Shown here: positions 18,236 to 26,799 of the stretch, one piece after another | How the letters are laid out: the number at the start of each line of letters is the position of its first letter | How positions within the stretch are numbered: the first letter of the stretch is position 1 | DNA from: an uncultured Cryptobacterium sp. | GTDB taxonomy: Bacteria > Actinomycetota > Coriobacteriia > Coriobacteriales > Eggerthellaceae | Reading direction: 5' to 3' | NCBI GenBank assembly: GCA_958410215.1 | Contig: CATYOF010000007.1 | Coordinates: 36,126 to 100,125 of the forward strand | Length of the DNA: 64,000 bases | The notes under the pieces: generated by a model | Told to the model about the DNA's origin: nothing | Seen by the model: only the letters and a program-made list of their open reading frames with translations | Databases searched by the model: none | Translations under genes and position numbers: made by a program

Positions 18236-18289
18236 ACAAAAAACCACTATAGCGCTTCAAGAACATTTCAAGAAGCGCAATAGTGGTTT
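18236..18289 (-). terminator. Terminator of the PPK2-type gene
   Basis: AAACCACTAT-GCGCTTC (18241-18258) pairs with GAAGCGC-ATAGTGGTTT (18272-18289). On the reverse strand the stem runs into TTTTTT. Confidence 0.9.
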
Positions 18290-18307
18290 GTGACCGTATG
18301 TTAACAA

Positions 18308-20005
18308 CTAGTAAATACCTAAACGCTTTTCGAGCGCTTCATTAATTATACGAAGAGCTTTCACACGCGCGTAGTATTTATCGTCGCTTTCCAAAATAAT
18401 CCACGGAGCATTACGGGTTGAAGTAAGACGGAACATGTCTTCTACCGCCGCTCGATATTGAGGATATTTATCACGATTGCGCCAGTCCTCTGCCGTAATC
18501 TTCCAGCGTTTTTCCGGATTGGCTTCACGTGCTTCAAAACGTTCGAGCTGCGTTTCGGGCGATACATCAACCCAGAACTTCAGCAAGATAGCACCCCATT
18601 CCACCATATCGCGCTCAAATTCGTTAATTTCCTCATACGCACGCGACCACTGAGCAGGACTTGCAAAGCCTTCCACGCGCTCTACCAACACGCGTCCATA
18701 CCAACTACGATCATAAATGCCCACATGACCCGCCTTTGGCAGCCGCGTCCAATAACGCCACAAATGCGGATGAAGCAGCTCTGGCTTAGTAGGTGCGGGG
18801 CTAGGATAGATGGTATACGCACGAGCGTCTAGCGCCTGAGCAACACGTTTAATACTGCCACCCTTGCCTGCTGCATCCCATCCTTCGTACATGATCATCA
18901 TAGGAATGCGCCTAATATACATTTCCAATTCAATTCGGCGCAAGCGTTCCTGTTCTGCTTTAAGCTGAGCCTTATATTCAGAACGGGTAAGCGCTAGGGT
19001 ATGATCCACTTCGTCAAGAGTGGGAATATGTTCACTCGGAGCAAAACGAGTCATCGTGGGCGCATGAACACTTGCCGCACGTGCTTCTTGTTCTGCCTCC
19101 TCACGCAAACGAGCATTTTCTTCTTCGCTGCGGGTACGCTCATCACCTTCTACTGCTTGAGTGCCATGGGCAGAATTTTCCTGCGCTTTCTTTTCTGCTT
19201 CCTGCGTTGAAACATCAGCAGGTTTCGATAATTCCTTTTCAAGCGCATTAACAATGGTTTGCACCACGCTTAAATTCACGCGGCGATGATCTTCGGCATC
19301 AAGCATAATCCAAGGAGCGATTTTAAAATTGGAATGATCAAGCATTTCATCATAGACCTGATACGTACGATCATATTCATCCAAATGCTTCAAATCCTTT
19401 TGAGAAACACGCCAGGAGGTAGCCGGATCGCTATAGAGGCTAATAAGGCGTTCGCGCTGAGTTTTTTCAGAAATATGCAGGAAAAACTTGATAACAAGAT
19501 AGCCATCGTTTCGCAGCTGGCTTTCAAAATCTTCAATGGATTTAACCATGCGAGCAGCGTGAGCTTTAATGGCGCCCCGTTCTTTTTTGGAAAGTTTTCC
19601 CTTCTTGGGCAACGTATTAATAATGTGCTGTGCTGCTACGGAATACCAACCACGATCATAAAAGGTCATACTTCCGCGCTGACCAAGAGCTTTCCAGAAC
19701 TGCTGCAAAAAGGGGTAGTAACCGGTAGCGCCGAAATCTTCATCCAAAACTAAAGCTGCTTCTTTATCGTCGAAATCTTCCGTAACATAAACGGAAGTAT
19801 CGCGCGCATCCAAATGATAGAGTAAGTCAGAAATTCGACTACCTTTGCCAGCACCCTTCCAGCCTTCAAAAAGCACCACCGTGCCCAGTTCTTGCTTTTT
19901 AGCTTCCTGTTGCAATACCACAAGACGGCTTACCAACTCTTTAAAGCGAACTTTATATTCAGCTTTGCTTACTTTTTGAGTCCCCATTCGTACGCTATCT
20001 AACAT
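18308..20005 (-). CDS. pap: Polyphosphate:AMP phosphotransferase (tandem PPK2 domains)
   Basis: A 565-residue protein with two PPK2-family kinase domains. Domain 1 (about residues 15-240) has Walker A GWKGAGKG and Walker B-like YDRGWY. Domain 2 (about 320-560) has GWDAAGKGGS and YDRSWYGRVLVERVEG. They are joined by a charged Glu/Ala-rich linker. Two-domain class II PPK2 enzymes typically phosphorylate AMP with polyphosphate. In such proteins usually only one domain is catalytic; domain 2 fits the canonical motifs better. The start at 20005 is preceded by GAGAGGGGG; the frame extends 13 codons further. It is divergent from ppx and ppk1. Confidence 0.87.
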   Translation of the reverse strand: MLDSVRMGTQKVSKAEYKVRFKELVSRLVVLQQEAKKQELGTVVLFEGWKGAGKGSRISDLLYHLDARDTSVYVTEDFDDKEAALVLDEDFGATGYYPFLQQFWKALGQRGSMTFYDRGWYSVAAQHIINTLPKKGKLSKKERGAIKAHAARMVKSIEDFESQLRNDGYLVIKFFLHISEKTQRERLISLYSDPATSWRVSQKDLKHLDEYDRTYQVYDEMLDHSNFKIAPWIMLDAEDHRRVNLSVVQTIVNALEKELSKPADVSTQEAEKKAQENSAHGTQAVEGDERTRSEEENARLREEAEQEARAASVHAPTMTRFAPSEHIPTLDEVDHTLALTRSEYKAQLKAEQERLRRIELEMYIRRIPMMIMYEGWDAAGKGGSIKRVAQALDARAYTIYPSPAPTKPELLHPHLWRYWTRLPKAGHVGIYDRSWYGRVLVERVEGFASPAQWSRAYEEINEFERDMVEWGAILLKFWVDVSPETQLERFEAREANPEKRWKITAEDWRNRDKYPQYRAAVEDMFRLTSTRNAPWIILESDDKYYARVKALRIINEALEKRLGIY

Positions 20006-20045
20006 GGGAAACCCCCTCTCCCTTGTTGGCGTTATTCCCATCACA

Positions 20046-20182
20046 TTCGTTATGGTAAAAATGCGTCATACCAGATGCTACTCCACTTCTCTGCAAACGA
20101 ATATAGTTAAATCTATTTAACAAACACTCCGTGCGATAATTTGTTACAGTACGATCTGTCCACTACGAAGAGAAAGACAGCT
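20046..20182. promoter_or_regulatory. Divergent promoter region of the polyphosphate genes
   Basis: GTTAAAT (20106-20112) and ATTTAAC (20115-20121) form a 16-bp palindrome in the middle of the region between the PPK2-type gene and ppx. A GATAAT at 20134-20139 could be a -10 for ppx. No PhoP-style direct repeats were recognised. Confidence 0.35.
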
Positions 20183-21133
20183 ATGGCCCGCTTTGGCATT
20201 ATCGACTTTGGATCAAACACTATTCGTCTTTGCATCTATGAGGTTGCCTGCACCCCCCGCAAACCTTTGCAGAAAAAAGATATTCAAACGCTTCTTAATT
20301 ATAAAGTAATGGCTGGTCTTGCGGCACATATTAAAGATGGAGCAATGACTGAGGCTGGTATTAAAAAAGCCATCAAAACCATTAATGCTCATTTGCGCCG
20401 TGCTTCTCATTTTTCCTGTGAGCGTATTGATATTTTCGCAACAGCAGTACTGCGCAATTGCACCAATTCACGTGAGGCCACCGCAGCTATTGAAGCAGGA
20501 ATTGACAAGCGCATTACTATTCTGTCTAACGAAGAGGAAGCTCACCTGGGCTTTTTAGGAGCCAGCCTTGATCGCTATATGGCAGCAGGCACCATGGTGG
20601 ATATTGGTGGCGGATCCACCGAACTTACTCACATCCAGGATGGACTCGACCTGGATAAAGTAAGCATCCCTCAAGGATCGCTTTCTTCATTTGCTACCTA
20701 TATTTCTGGCATTCTACCTAGCGCTAAAGAAGTGGAAACTGTTGCTAAGCAATTCCGCAGCCTTGCCACTAAAGAAGGTGCCAGCGTCTATGCCGCAAAG
20801 CAACTGTATGGCATTGGTGGGTCTATTCGTTCAGCAGCGAAAGTGTATGGTGACCTTTGCAATGAAGGGGAACGCTACGAATACCTGCTTCCGGAACACC
20901 TTGATGCTATCTTGTCTTTATATAGCAAAGATCCTGAAGCATTTGCCCGCCAAGCACTTCACACAGTACCTGATCGTATTCACACCTTCATTCCGGGGTG
21001 CATCATTATTAAAGAAATATTTTCTTTATGCAAAGCAGAACGCTTAGATATTTTGAAGTACGGTGTTCGCGAAGGATACCTTGCTGAACGCGTGCTTGTA
21101 AAACCTATCGGTAATTCCGAAAATGATTCTTAA
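20183..21133 (+). CDS. ppx: Exopolyphosphatase / guanosine pentaphosphatase family protein
   Basis: A 316-residue member of the ASKHA-fold Ppx/GppA family. The first phosphate loop IIDFGSNTIRL and the second MVDIGGGSTEL are intact, with conserved acidic residues between them. Only the phosphatase core is present, without the HD-like C-terminal domain of long enzymes. It should hydrolyse terminal phosphates of polyphosphate or pppGpp. The frame begins at 20141, but the ATG at 20183 has AGAGAAAG upstream and matches the family start. It lies between the PPK2-type gene (divergent) and ppk1 (118 bases downstream, same strand), completing a polyphosphate turnover cluster. Confidence 0.9.
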   Translation: MARFGIIDFGSNTIRLCIYEVACTPRKPLQKKDIQTLLNYKVMAGLAAHIKDGAMTEAGIKKAIKTINAHLRRASHFSCERIDIFATAVLRNCTNSREATAAIEAGIDKRITILSNEEEAHLGFLGASLDRYMAAGTMVDIGGGSTELTHIQDGLDLDKVSIPQGSLSSFATYISGILPSAKEVETVAKQFRSLATKEGASVYAAKQLYGIGGSIRSAAKVYGDLCNEGERYEYLLPEHLDAILSLYSKDPEAFARQALHTVPDRIHTFIPGCIIIKEIFSLCKAERLDILKYGVREGYLAERVLVKPIGNSENDS

Positions 21134-21251
21134 ACCACACAAGAGTAATTCCCAGTTCATTCCATAAAACCGTTACAATGGAATAAGAAGATCATTTCGT
21201 CAGATTTAGTTGGCGAATTATTGGGGAATCGATAAAGGGAGACTAGACCTC

Positions 21252-24089
21252 ATGATGGACACGAAGTCAAAAACCGACCGAACCAACACGCCCGAAACGG
21301 GCGCCGATAAATCAGGGCGACCCTACGTTCTTCCCTATATGCAGAATCGAGAACTTTCCTGGCTTGAATTTAACAAGCGTGTTCTTGATCAAGGTGAAGA
21401 TCACAATGTGCCTCTTCTAGAACGCCTTACCCGCGTGTCTATTTTCTCAAGCAACTTGCAGGAATTCTTCATGGTGCGTGTAGGCAGCTTGACCGACCTT
21501 TCTTTAGTCAACAAAGAACTGCGCGACAACAAAACTCAAATGACTCCCGACGAACAATTGCGCGCTATCTACGATCGCTGTCATGAGTTGTATCCTGAAC
21601 AAGAACGTATTTATCGCCAAATTCAGGAAAAACTTGCCGAACGCGGCATTCGCCAATTAAAGGAAGACGAATTAAATAAAGAACAGGCAGCCTATCTTCG
21701 CGAATACCTAAACGCTCAGGTTGTTCCTTATCTTTCTCCCCAGATTATTAATTCGCGCCATCCTTTCCCCCATCTGGAAAATGGTGCCCTATATGTACTT
21801 TTGCGCTTAGATGAAGAAAACGCTCCCGAAAAAACCAAGGGAAACGATAAAAAGAAAGAAAAGAATCTTGGTGCAGAAGATGCAACCTTTGGTTTGGTAC
21901 CGCTACCCCGCCAAGCAAAGCGCGTTATTCCGCTGCCGGGTGAAGGAACGCAATTTATTCTGTTGGAAAATGCGCTCAAAACAATCGTGAGCGATGTCTT
22001 TTCTATGTATACCACCAAGCGTGCAAGCGTTATTTGCGTTACCCGTAATGCCGATATCGATCCTAACGATGGTACCGAAGATATGGATTACGACTACCGC
22101 GAACATATGAAGCGCATTCTGAAAAAGCGTGCGCGCTTAGCACCTGTTCGTCTGGAAACTGACACGCCCTTATCGCCGGTAACGAAAAAGTTCTTGTTAA
22201 AGCGCCTTGGCCTTAAGATGCATCAGGTCTATGTGACCAGTGTGCCTTTGGATATGGGATATGCTTGGGGTCTTGATTCTATGGTAAAACCCGATCTTGC
22301 ACGCAAGCTTACCCCCGAACCCTTCACACCTACCTGGCCTGCTTGCCTTGATAAAAAGCGTTCCATTATTGAACAGGTATGCGAAAAAGACGTTCTGTTA
22401 ATGTATCCCTACGAAAGCATGGATCCATTTGTAACCATGCTTCGTGAAGCAGCAAACGATCCTTCGGTAATTTCTATCAAAATTACCCTGTATCGCCTGG
22501 CAAGCCAATCCCATTTGGCTGAAGCTCTTCTTGCAGCAGCCGAAAACGGTAAAGAAGTTACAGCACTGTTTGAGTTGCGTGCACGCTTTGACGAATCGAA
22601 CAATATCGAATGGTCGCAGCGTTTCGAACAAGCTGGCGCTAACGTAATTTACGGCTTCCATGACTTTAAGGTGCATTCGAAGATTTGCGCTATTACCCGT
22701 CATACCGACAAGGGTATTCAACATATTACCCAGCTGGGCACCGGTAACTATAACGAAAAAACTTCGAAGCTCTACACCGACTTTTCTTTCATCACCACCG
22801 ATGAAAGCATTGGTAAGGATGCCGCAGAGTTCTTCCGCAACATGCAGCTAGAAAACGCATCGGATCGTTATCGAACCCTTTCGGTTGCGCCACTGCAAAT
22901 CAAACCGATGATCTTGGCTAAGATTGACGAACAAATTGAGCTTGCACGCGCTGGCAAACCTAACGGTTTGATGTTTAAAACCAATTCAGTAACCGACAAA
23001 GACATTATCGACAAAATTGCCGAAGCATCTCAGGCAGGGGTTCATGCAACCTTATTTGTGCGCGGCATTTCTTGCTTGGTACCTGGCGTTGAAGGATATA
23101 CCGACAACGTAAAGGTAGTTTCTATTGTCGGTCGCTTGCTGGAACACAGCCGTATTTACGGTTTTGGTCCACGAGATAATCGCGAAATCTACCTTTCTAG
23201 CGCGGACTTGATGACACGCAATATGGAAAAGCGTGTTGAAATTGCGTGGCCTATTACTAACCCTGAATTAAAGGAAAAAGTAAACGAATATCTGGATATT
23301 TCTTTGTCCGATACGGCAAAGCTTCGCATGCTGAAAAACGATCTTTCTTATACGCCGCTTGAATTCTTTGCCGCTGAAGGACCTGACGGTATTCCTGAAT
23401 CGTTTGATTCTCAGGAATACTTAATCAAGAAGGCACGCGAAGATTACATACACTCACTTGAACTGCGCGAAGAACAGGCAGCTCAGCGCAGCGCAACCGC
23501 ACGAGTTCAGCGTATACGCGATCGAGAAATGAAAGAATCGCCCGTAACTCCTATCGTGGAAAATCCTGAAACAGGCGAACCCTTAACGGGCGTTGAAGCA
23601 ACTACCAATGAGGCCGTTGCAACTGAAGCCACTGAAGCGATAAACGCTCCTGTTGGTACTACCGCCGATACCTCTACTGAAACAACTGAAGAAAACACTG
23701 TTTCTATTGATGGTACTGAAACGGAAACCGCTGCAGCTGCCGCCACTGACTCCACAGCTGCCACTGCTACCACTGCCGCCACGCCAGCACCTACGGCACC
23801 CACACCCGCCGCAGTTTCTACTGAAGCTACCAATGCTTCAAGCGGCATTGAAGAAGTAGAGCCTGGTGTTGCTGGTCCTGCCGCAGTTACTACCGCAACA
23901 GATGAAACCACCGCAACAAATGCTTCTCAAGCTGAAGTTCAATCGGCTAAAAGCGCTGTTTCTTCTCCTGAGGTTGAAGTGCTTCCTGCTGAGCAGAAAG
24001 CAAGCGAAGCTGGAGCAATCCAATTGGTGCCCAAGAAGCCAAGTTTGTGGACCCGTATTAAATTCTTGTTCACCGGTAAGTTAGATTAA
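21252..24089 (+). CDS. ppk1: Polyphosphate kinase 1 with long low-complexity C-terminal tail
   Basis: A 945-residue enzyme that makes polyphosphate from ATP reversibly. The N-terminal RELSWLEFNKRVL is diagnostic. The autophosphorylated His is His475 (DFKVHSK) and the second active-site His is His632 (LLEHSRIYGFG). They are 157 residues apart, as in E. coli PPK1. The core should end near residue 728. The rest, about 217 residues, is Ala/Thr/Glu/Pro-rich and probably disordered, ending in a basic-hydrophobic PSLWTRIKFLFTGKLD that could touch the membrane. The start at 21252 follows AAAGGGAG; the frame opens at 21210. Confidence 0.95.
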   Translation: MMDTKSKTDRTNTPETGADKSGRPYVLPYMQNRELSWLEFNKRVLDQGEDHNVPLLERLTRVSIFSSNLQEFFMVRVGSLTDLSLVNKELRDNKTQMTPDEQLRAIYDRCHELYPEQERIYRQIQEKLAERGIRQLKEDELNKEQAAYLREYLNAQVVPYLSPQIINSRHPFPHLENGALYVLLRLDEENAPEKTKGNDKKKEKNLGAEDATFGLVPLPRQAKRVIPLPGEGTQFILLENALKTIVSDVFSMYTTKRASVICVTRNADIDPNDGTEDMDYDYREHMKRILKKRARLAPVRLETDTPLSPVTKKFLLKRLGLKMHQVYVTSVPLDMGYAWGLDSMVKPDLARKLTPEPFTPTWPACLDKKRSIIEQVCEKDVLLMYPYESMDPFVTMLREAANDPSVISIKITLYRLASQSHLAEALLAAAENGKEVTALFELRARFDESNNIEWSQRFEQAGANVIYGFHDFKVHSKICAITRHTDKGIQHITQLGTGNYNEKTSKLYTDFSFITTDESIGKDAAEFFRNMQLENASDRYRTLSVAPLQIKPMILAKIDEQIELARAGKPNGLMFKTNSVTDKDIIDKIAEASQAGVHATLFVRGISCLVPGVEGYTDNVKVVSIVGRLLEHSRIYGFGPRDNREIYLSSADLMTRNMEKRVEIAWPITNPELKEKVNEYLDISLSDTAKLRMLKNDLSYTPLEFFAAEGPDGIPESFDSQEYLIKKAREDYIHSLELREEQAAQRSATARVQRIRDREMKESPVTPIVENPETGEPLTGVEATTNEAVATEATEAINAPVGTTADTSTETTEENTVSIDGTETETAAAAATDSTAATATTAATPAPTAPTPAAVSTEATNASSGIEEVEPGVAGPAAVTTATDETTATNASQAEVQSAKSAVSSPEVEVLPAEQKASEAGAIQLVPKKPSLWTRIKFLFTGKLD

Positions 24090-24161
24090 AGCATTGCTTC
24101 GCTAATCTAAAACACGCAGCGCACTGTTGGATTAGCGCTTACGAGAGAAAATAATTCACCA

Positions 24162-24195
24162 AGAAACGCTCACTTTTAGGTGGGCGTTTCTTTTT
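24162..24195 (+). terminator. Terminator of ppk1
   Basis: AGAAACGCtCAC (24162-24173) pairs with GTGgGCGTTTCT (24180-24191) and is followed by TTTTTCT. Confidence 0.88.
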
Positions 24196-24391
24196 CTGTT
24201 CTTCCGCCCACCCATAAAAAGAGGCACAGGACAAAAGGAGGGCAAATTGTCAAAAGATCAGCTACTAGCATGATACTTATGAGCAGCTGTTAGCTAACGA
24301 AAACTGTCAGTTAATAATTCTGGCAACAGTCAAACGATTCGTTATGATATTCACGTTAGTTATTACTATTCCCTAACAAGTTAGGCACCAA

Positions 24392-24880
24392 ATGATTTGT
24401 CCCATTGTTACTTCCCCGGTAATTCTGCAAATTCCTAGCACGCAGGCAACACCAGCCGATATAGCCACTGGGCAAAATCTTAAAGACACCCTACAAGCGC
24501 ATGCTCATGAATGCGTTGGAATGGCAGCCAATATGATTGGGGTACACAAACGCATTATTGTCGTATCGGACAAAAGTAACGCCGGAAACAACAGTGAAGG
24601 AAACCATAAAGATAACACCGACGCTAAAACTAAGACAAAAAGTAAAACTAAAGCTGAAATTATTCTTATGTACAACCCGAAACTGGTGCAATCAGTAAAG
24701 CCCTACGAAACCAAAGAAGGCTGTTTGTCGCTTCCCGGAATTCGCACAACCACTCGTTATGAGCGAATAAAAGTTCATTATTTTGATGAGCAGTTCAAAG
24801 AACAAACAAAGTGGTTCGAAGGATTTACCGCTCAAATAATCCAGCACGAAATAGATCACTGCAATGGCATATTGATTTAG
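24392..24880 (+). CDS. Peptide deformylase-like protein with atypical motif 1
   Basis: A 162-residue deformylase-fold protein. The metal ligands are intact: Cys111 in EGCLSLPG (motif 2) and both His of QHEIDH at 151-156 (motif 3). Motif 1, normally GxGxAAxQ, reads CVGMAANM at 41-48, so the catalytic-loop Gln is Met. Relatives with MAANMIG occur in Clostridia and Coriobacteriia, from memory, and are annotated as deformylases without proof. A Lys/Thr/Asp-rich insertion (61-88, ending TKTKSKTKA) interrupts the fold. Whether it removes formyl groups from nascent proteins is uncertain. The ribosome site is weak (TTAGG). Confidence 0.75.
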   Translation: MICPIVTSPVILQIPSTQATPADIATGQNLKDTLQAHAHECVGMAANMIGVHKRIIVVSDKSNAGNNSEGNHKDNTDAKTKTKSKTKAEIILMYNPKLVQSVKPYETKEGCLSLPGIRTTTRYERIKVHYFDEQFKEQTKWFEGFTAQIIQHEIDHCNGILI

Positions 24881-25013
24881 GCCTTTATCTGCCTTCATCC
24901 AGCAATCTTCACCGAGTAAAGTCCCCCGCCTGCTCTTATTTAACTGAAGCTCATTTCCAACAATCCCTTCGTCCCTCTTTCTCTATTCCTCTTCATACCC
25001 AAAGGATTAGCTT

Positions 25014-26483
25014 ATGAATACATCCTCAAAGCACACCGCAAACAAAGAAGATGCTTCTACTCATGTGGTTCACAACATAGAACCAATTTTTGACACTAAT
25101 TCTCAAGTACTACTTTTAGGCACCATGCCATCCCCTAAATCACGCGAGCAAGGTTTTTTCTATGGGCATCCTCAAAACCGATTTTGGAAAGTGTTAGCTG
25201 CCCTCTTCGACGAACCCACCCCTGAAACCACAGAAGAAAAGTGCGACCTGTGTCTGCGTCATCACATTGCCCTTTGGGATGTTGTGTCAAGTTGTGATAT
25301 CGAAGGAGCAAGCGATGCCAGCATTAAAAACGCCAAGCCTAACGATTTAACTCGAATCCTAAACACTGCTCCTATCCAAGCTATTTTTACCACGGGCACC
25401 AAAGCTGGTCAGCTCTACCGCAAACTCTGCGAACCATCCATCGGAATTCCATGCACCGTTTTACCTTCAACCAGCCCCGCTAATTCACGCGTAAGCCTAC
25501 CAGAACTTTGCGCTACCTATCGTCAAGCGCTCGCCCCTTATATTGACTTTGAACCACCATATCCTGTATTAGATGCTCCTGATGTGGTAAACCTCGAACA
25601 ATCCATTGCCGCAAACGGTACCTCGCTTTACACCCTCATGCATCGGGCTGGCAGATTCTTGGCATACGAAACGAAAAAATATCTAGACCAGGTATCAGCG
25701 GACAATAAACCTGAATGCGACAGCACAAAACATAAAGAATCCGGTCACAACAAAACAAGAAACGCCGAATCCAAACTCAGTGAAGCAAAAACAGACTCCG
25801 ATCAAATACGCATCTCTATATTGTGCGGACATGGAAACAATGGTGGTGATGGCTGGGTTGCTGCAGACTACCTGGCAAAAGCAGGCTATCATGTTGATTT
25901 AATTTCCTCCCTTTCCGCACAAGAAATCAAAGCGGAACCCGCGCATACCACCGCTTGCGAAATAAAACAAAAGTTCGCTGTGCTACATAACGGTTCATCA
26001 CGTAAAAACAAATCAACTAAGAGCAAGCAGTCAATTCGCTTGCTAATAAACCCAACCGCTGAAGAGGTAAAAGTATCTCTTTCGCAAGCCGATGTAATTA
26101 TTGATGCGCTTTTGGGCACCGGGTTCTCGGGCGATACCGTACGCGAACCCTTTGCAACTTGGATTGAACTTGCTAATCAACAAAAAGCACGCGATGCCGA
26201 ACACCGAACTCAACAAAAAGTGCGTGATACCAAACATTTGGATATCCAAAAAGCATGCGATGATAAACTCCACGCTCCCAACACCTGTAATGCTCATATT
26301 ATTGCAGCAGATGTGCCAAGTGGCTTTTCAGCACAAACAGGCAACGTTGCCACACCCTGTATTCAGGCAGATCACACCGTAACCATGATCGCCATGAAAA
26401 CAGGACTTATTCAACCGAGTGCTAAAACCTATTGCGGCACCATTCGCGTTGCACCCCTTGAGGACATATCTCCCTACCTGTAA
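25014..26483 (+). CDS. DNA-deoxyinosine (hypoxanthine) glycosylase fused to NAD(P)H-hydrate epimerase
   Basis: A 489-residue two-enzyme fusion. Residues about 20-178 match the UDG-superfamily hypoxanthine-DNA glycosylases: LLLGTMPSPKSREQGFFYG, then GHPQNRFW and PSTSPANSR. Residues about 184-489 match the YjeF N-terminal domain (NnrE), which epimerises damaged NADHX/NADPHX: CGHGNNGGDGWVAA, VIIDALLGTGFSG and ADVPSGFSAQTG. No NnrD dehydratase domain follows. The epimerase has low-complexity insertions at about 228-265 and a three-fold 11-residue repeat at 389-421 just before the catalytic DVPSG strand. ATG at 25014 follows AAAGGA. Confidence 0.82.
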   Translation: MNTSSKHTANKEDASTHVVHNIEPIFDTNSQVLLLGTMPSPKSREQGFFYGHPQNRFWKVLAALFDEPTPETTEEKCDLCLRHHIALWDVVSSCDIEGASDASIKNAKPNDLTRILNTAPIQAIFTTGTKAGQLYRKLCEPSIGIPCTVLPSTSPANSRVSLPELCATYRQALAPYIDFEPPYPVLDAPDVVNLEQSIAANGTSLYTLMHRAGRFLAYETKKYLDQVSADNKPECDSTKHKESGHNKTRNAESKLSEAKTDSDQIRISILCGHGNNGGDGWVAADYLAKAGYHVDLISSLSAQEIKAEPAHTTACEIKQKFAVLHNGSSRKNKSTKSKQSIRLLINPTAEEVKVSLSQADVIIDALLGTGFSGDTVREPFATWIELANQQKARDAEHRTQQKVRDTKHLDIQKACDDKLHAPNTCNAHIIAADVPSGFSAQTGNVATPCIQADHTVTMIAMKTGLIQPSAKTYCGTIRVAPLEDISPYL

Positions 26484-26799
26484 GTCACTTAGTGCGACTT
26501 GCGAAACCAAGCTCGCTAGCTACAGAGGGAAACCGAGCAATAGCCCGCATTTTATGAGATTCTGGTACAAAATTCCAGTTGTGGCACAACAGTGAAAGCC
26601 ATGGAAATGAATGTTGCAATCAAAGAATGATTTTATGTAACGAAACAACACTTTCCTAACAAGCATTCTAATTAAAACAGTCGTCTTCTGCCATAACCGC
26701 AATTTTGTGCCAGAATCTTTAAAAATTGAGCCTTCCAAGTATTGGAAGGCTCAATTTTATTCAAATTATTTCGCTATGGAAAATACGAGCTATTTGTTC
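26484..26799. other. Convergent intergenic region with long inverted repeat and bidirectional terminator
   Basis: Between the forward glycosylase/NnrE gene and reverse asd. An 18-bp arm at 26557-26574 (AGATTCTGGTACAAAATT) is inverted at 26701-26718 with one U-G wobble, 126 bases apart. A strong terminator lies to the right of it. No coding signal seen. Confidence 0.55.
26722..26760. terminator. Bidirectional terminator between convergent genes
   Basis: A perfect 17-bp stem (26722-26738 with 26742-26758, core TTGAGCCTTCCAA, GTA loop) begins with A-rich and ends with T-rich sequence. It can work for both the forward nnrE fusion gene and reverse asd. Confidence 0.92.

Noticed and set aside
23507..23911. 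134-codon antisense frame over the PPK1 tail
   Set aside because: A mirror of the Ala/Thr-rich repetitive codons of ppk1; the forward frame is a clear enzyme extension.
24236..24272. AAAGGAGGG followed by a TTG-initiated eight-codon frame
   Set aside because: Too short to support as a leader peptide and no downstream attenuator structure is evident.
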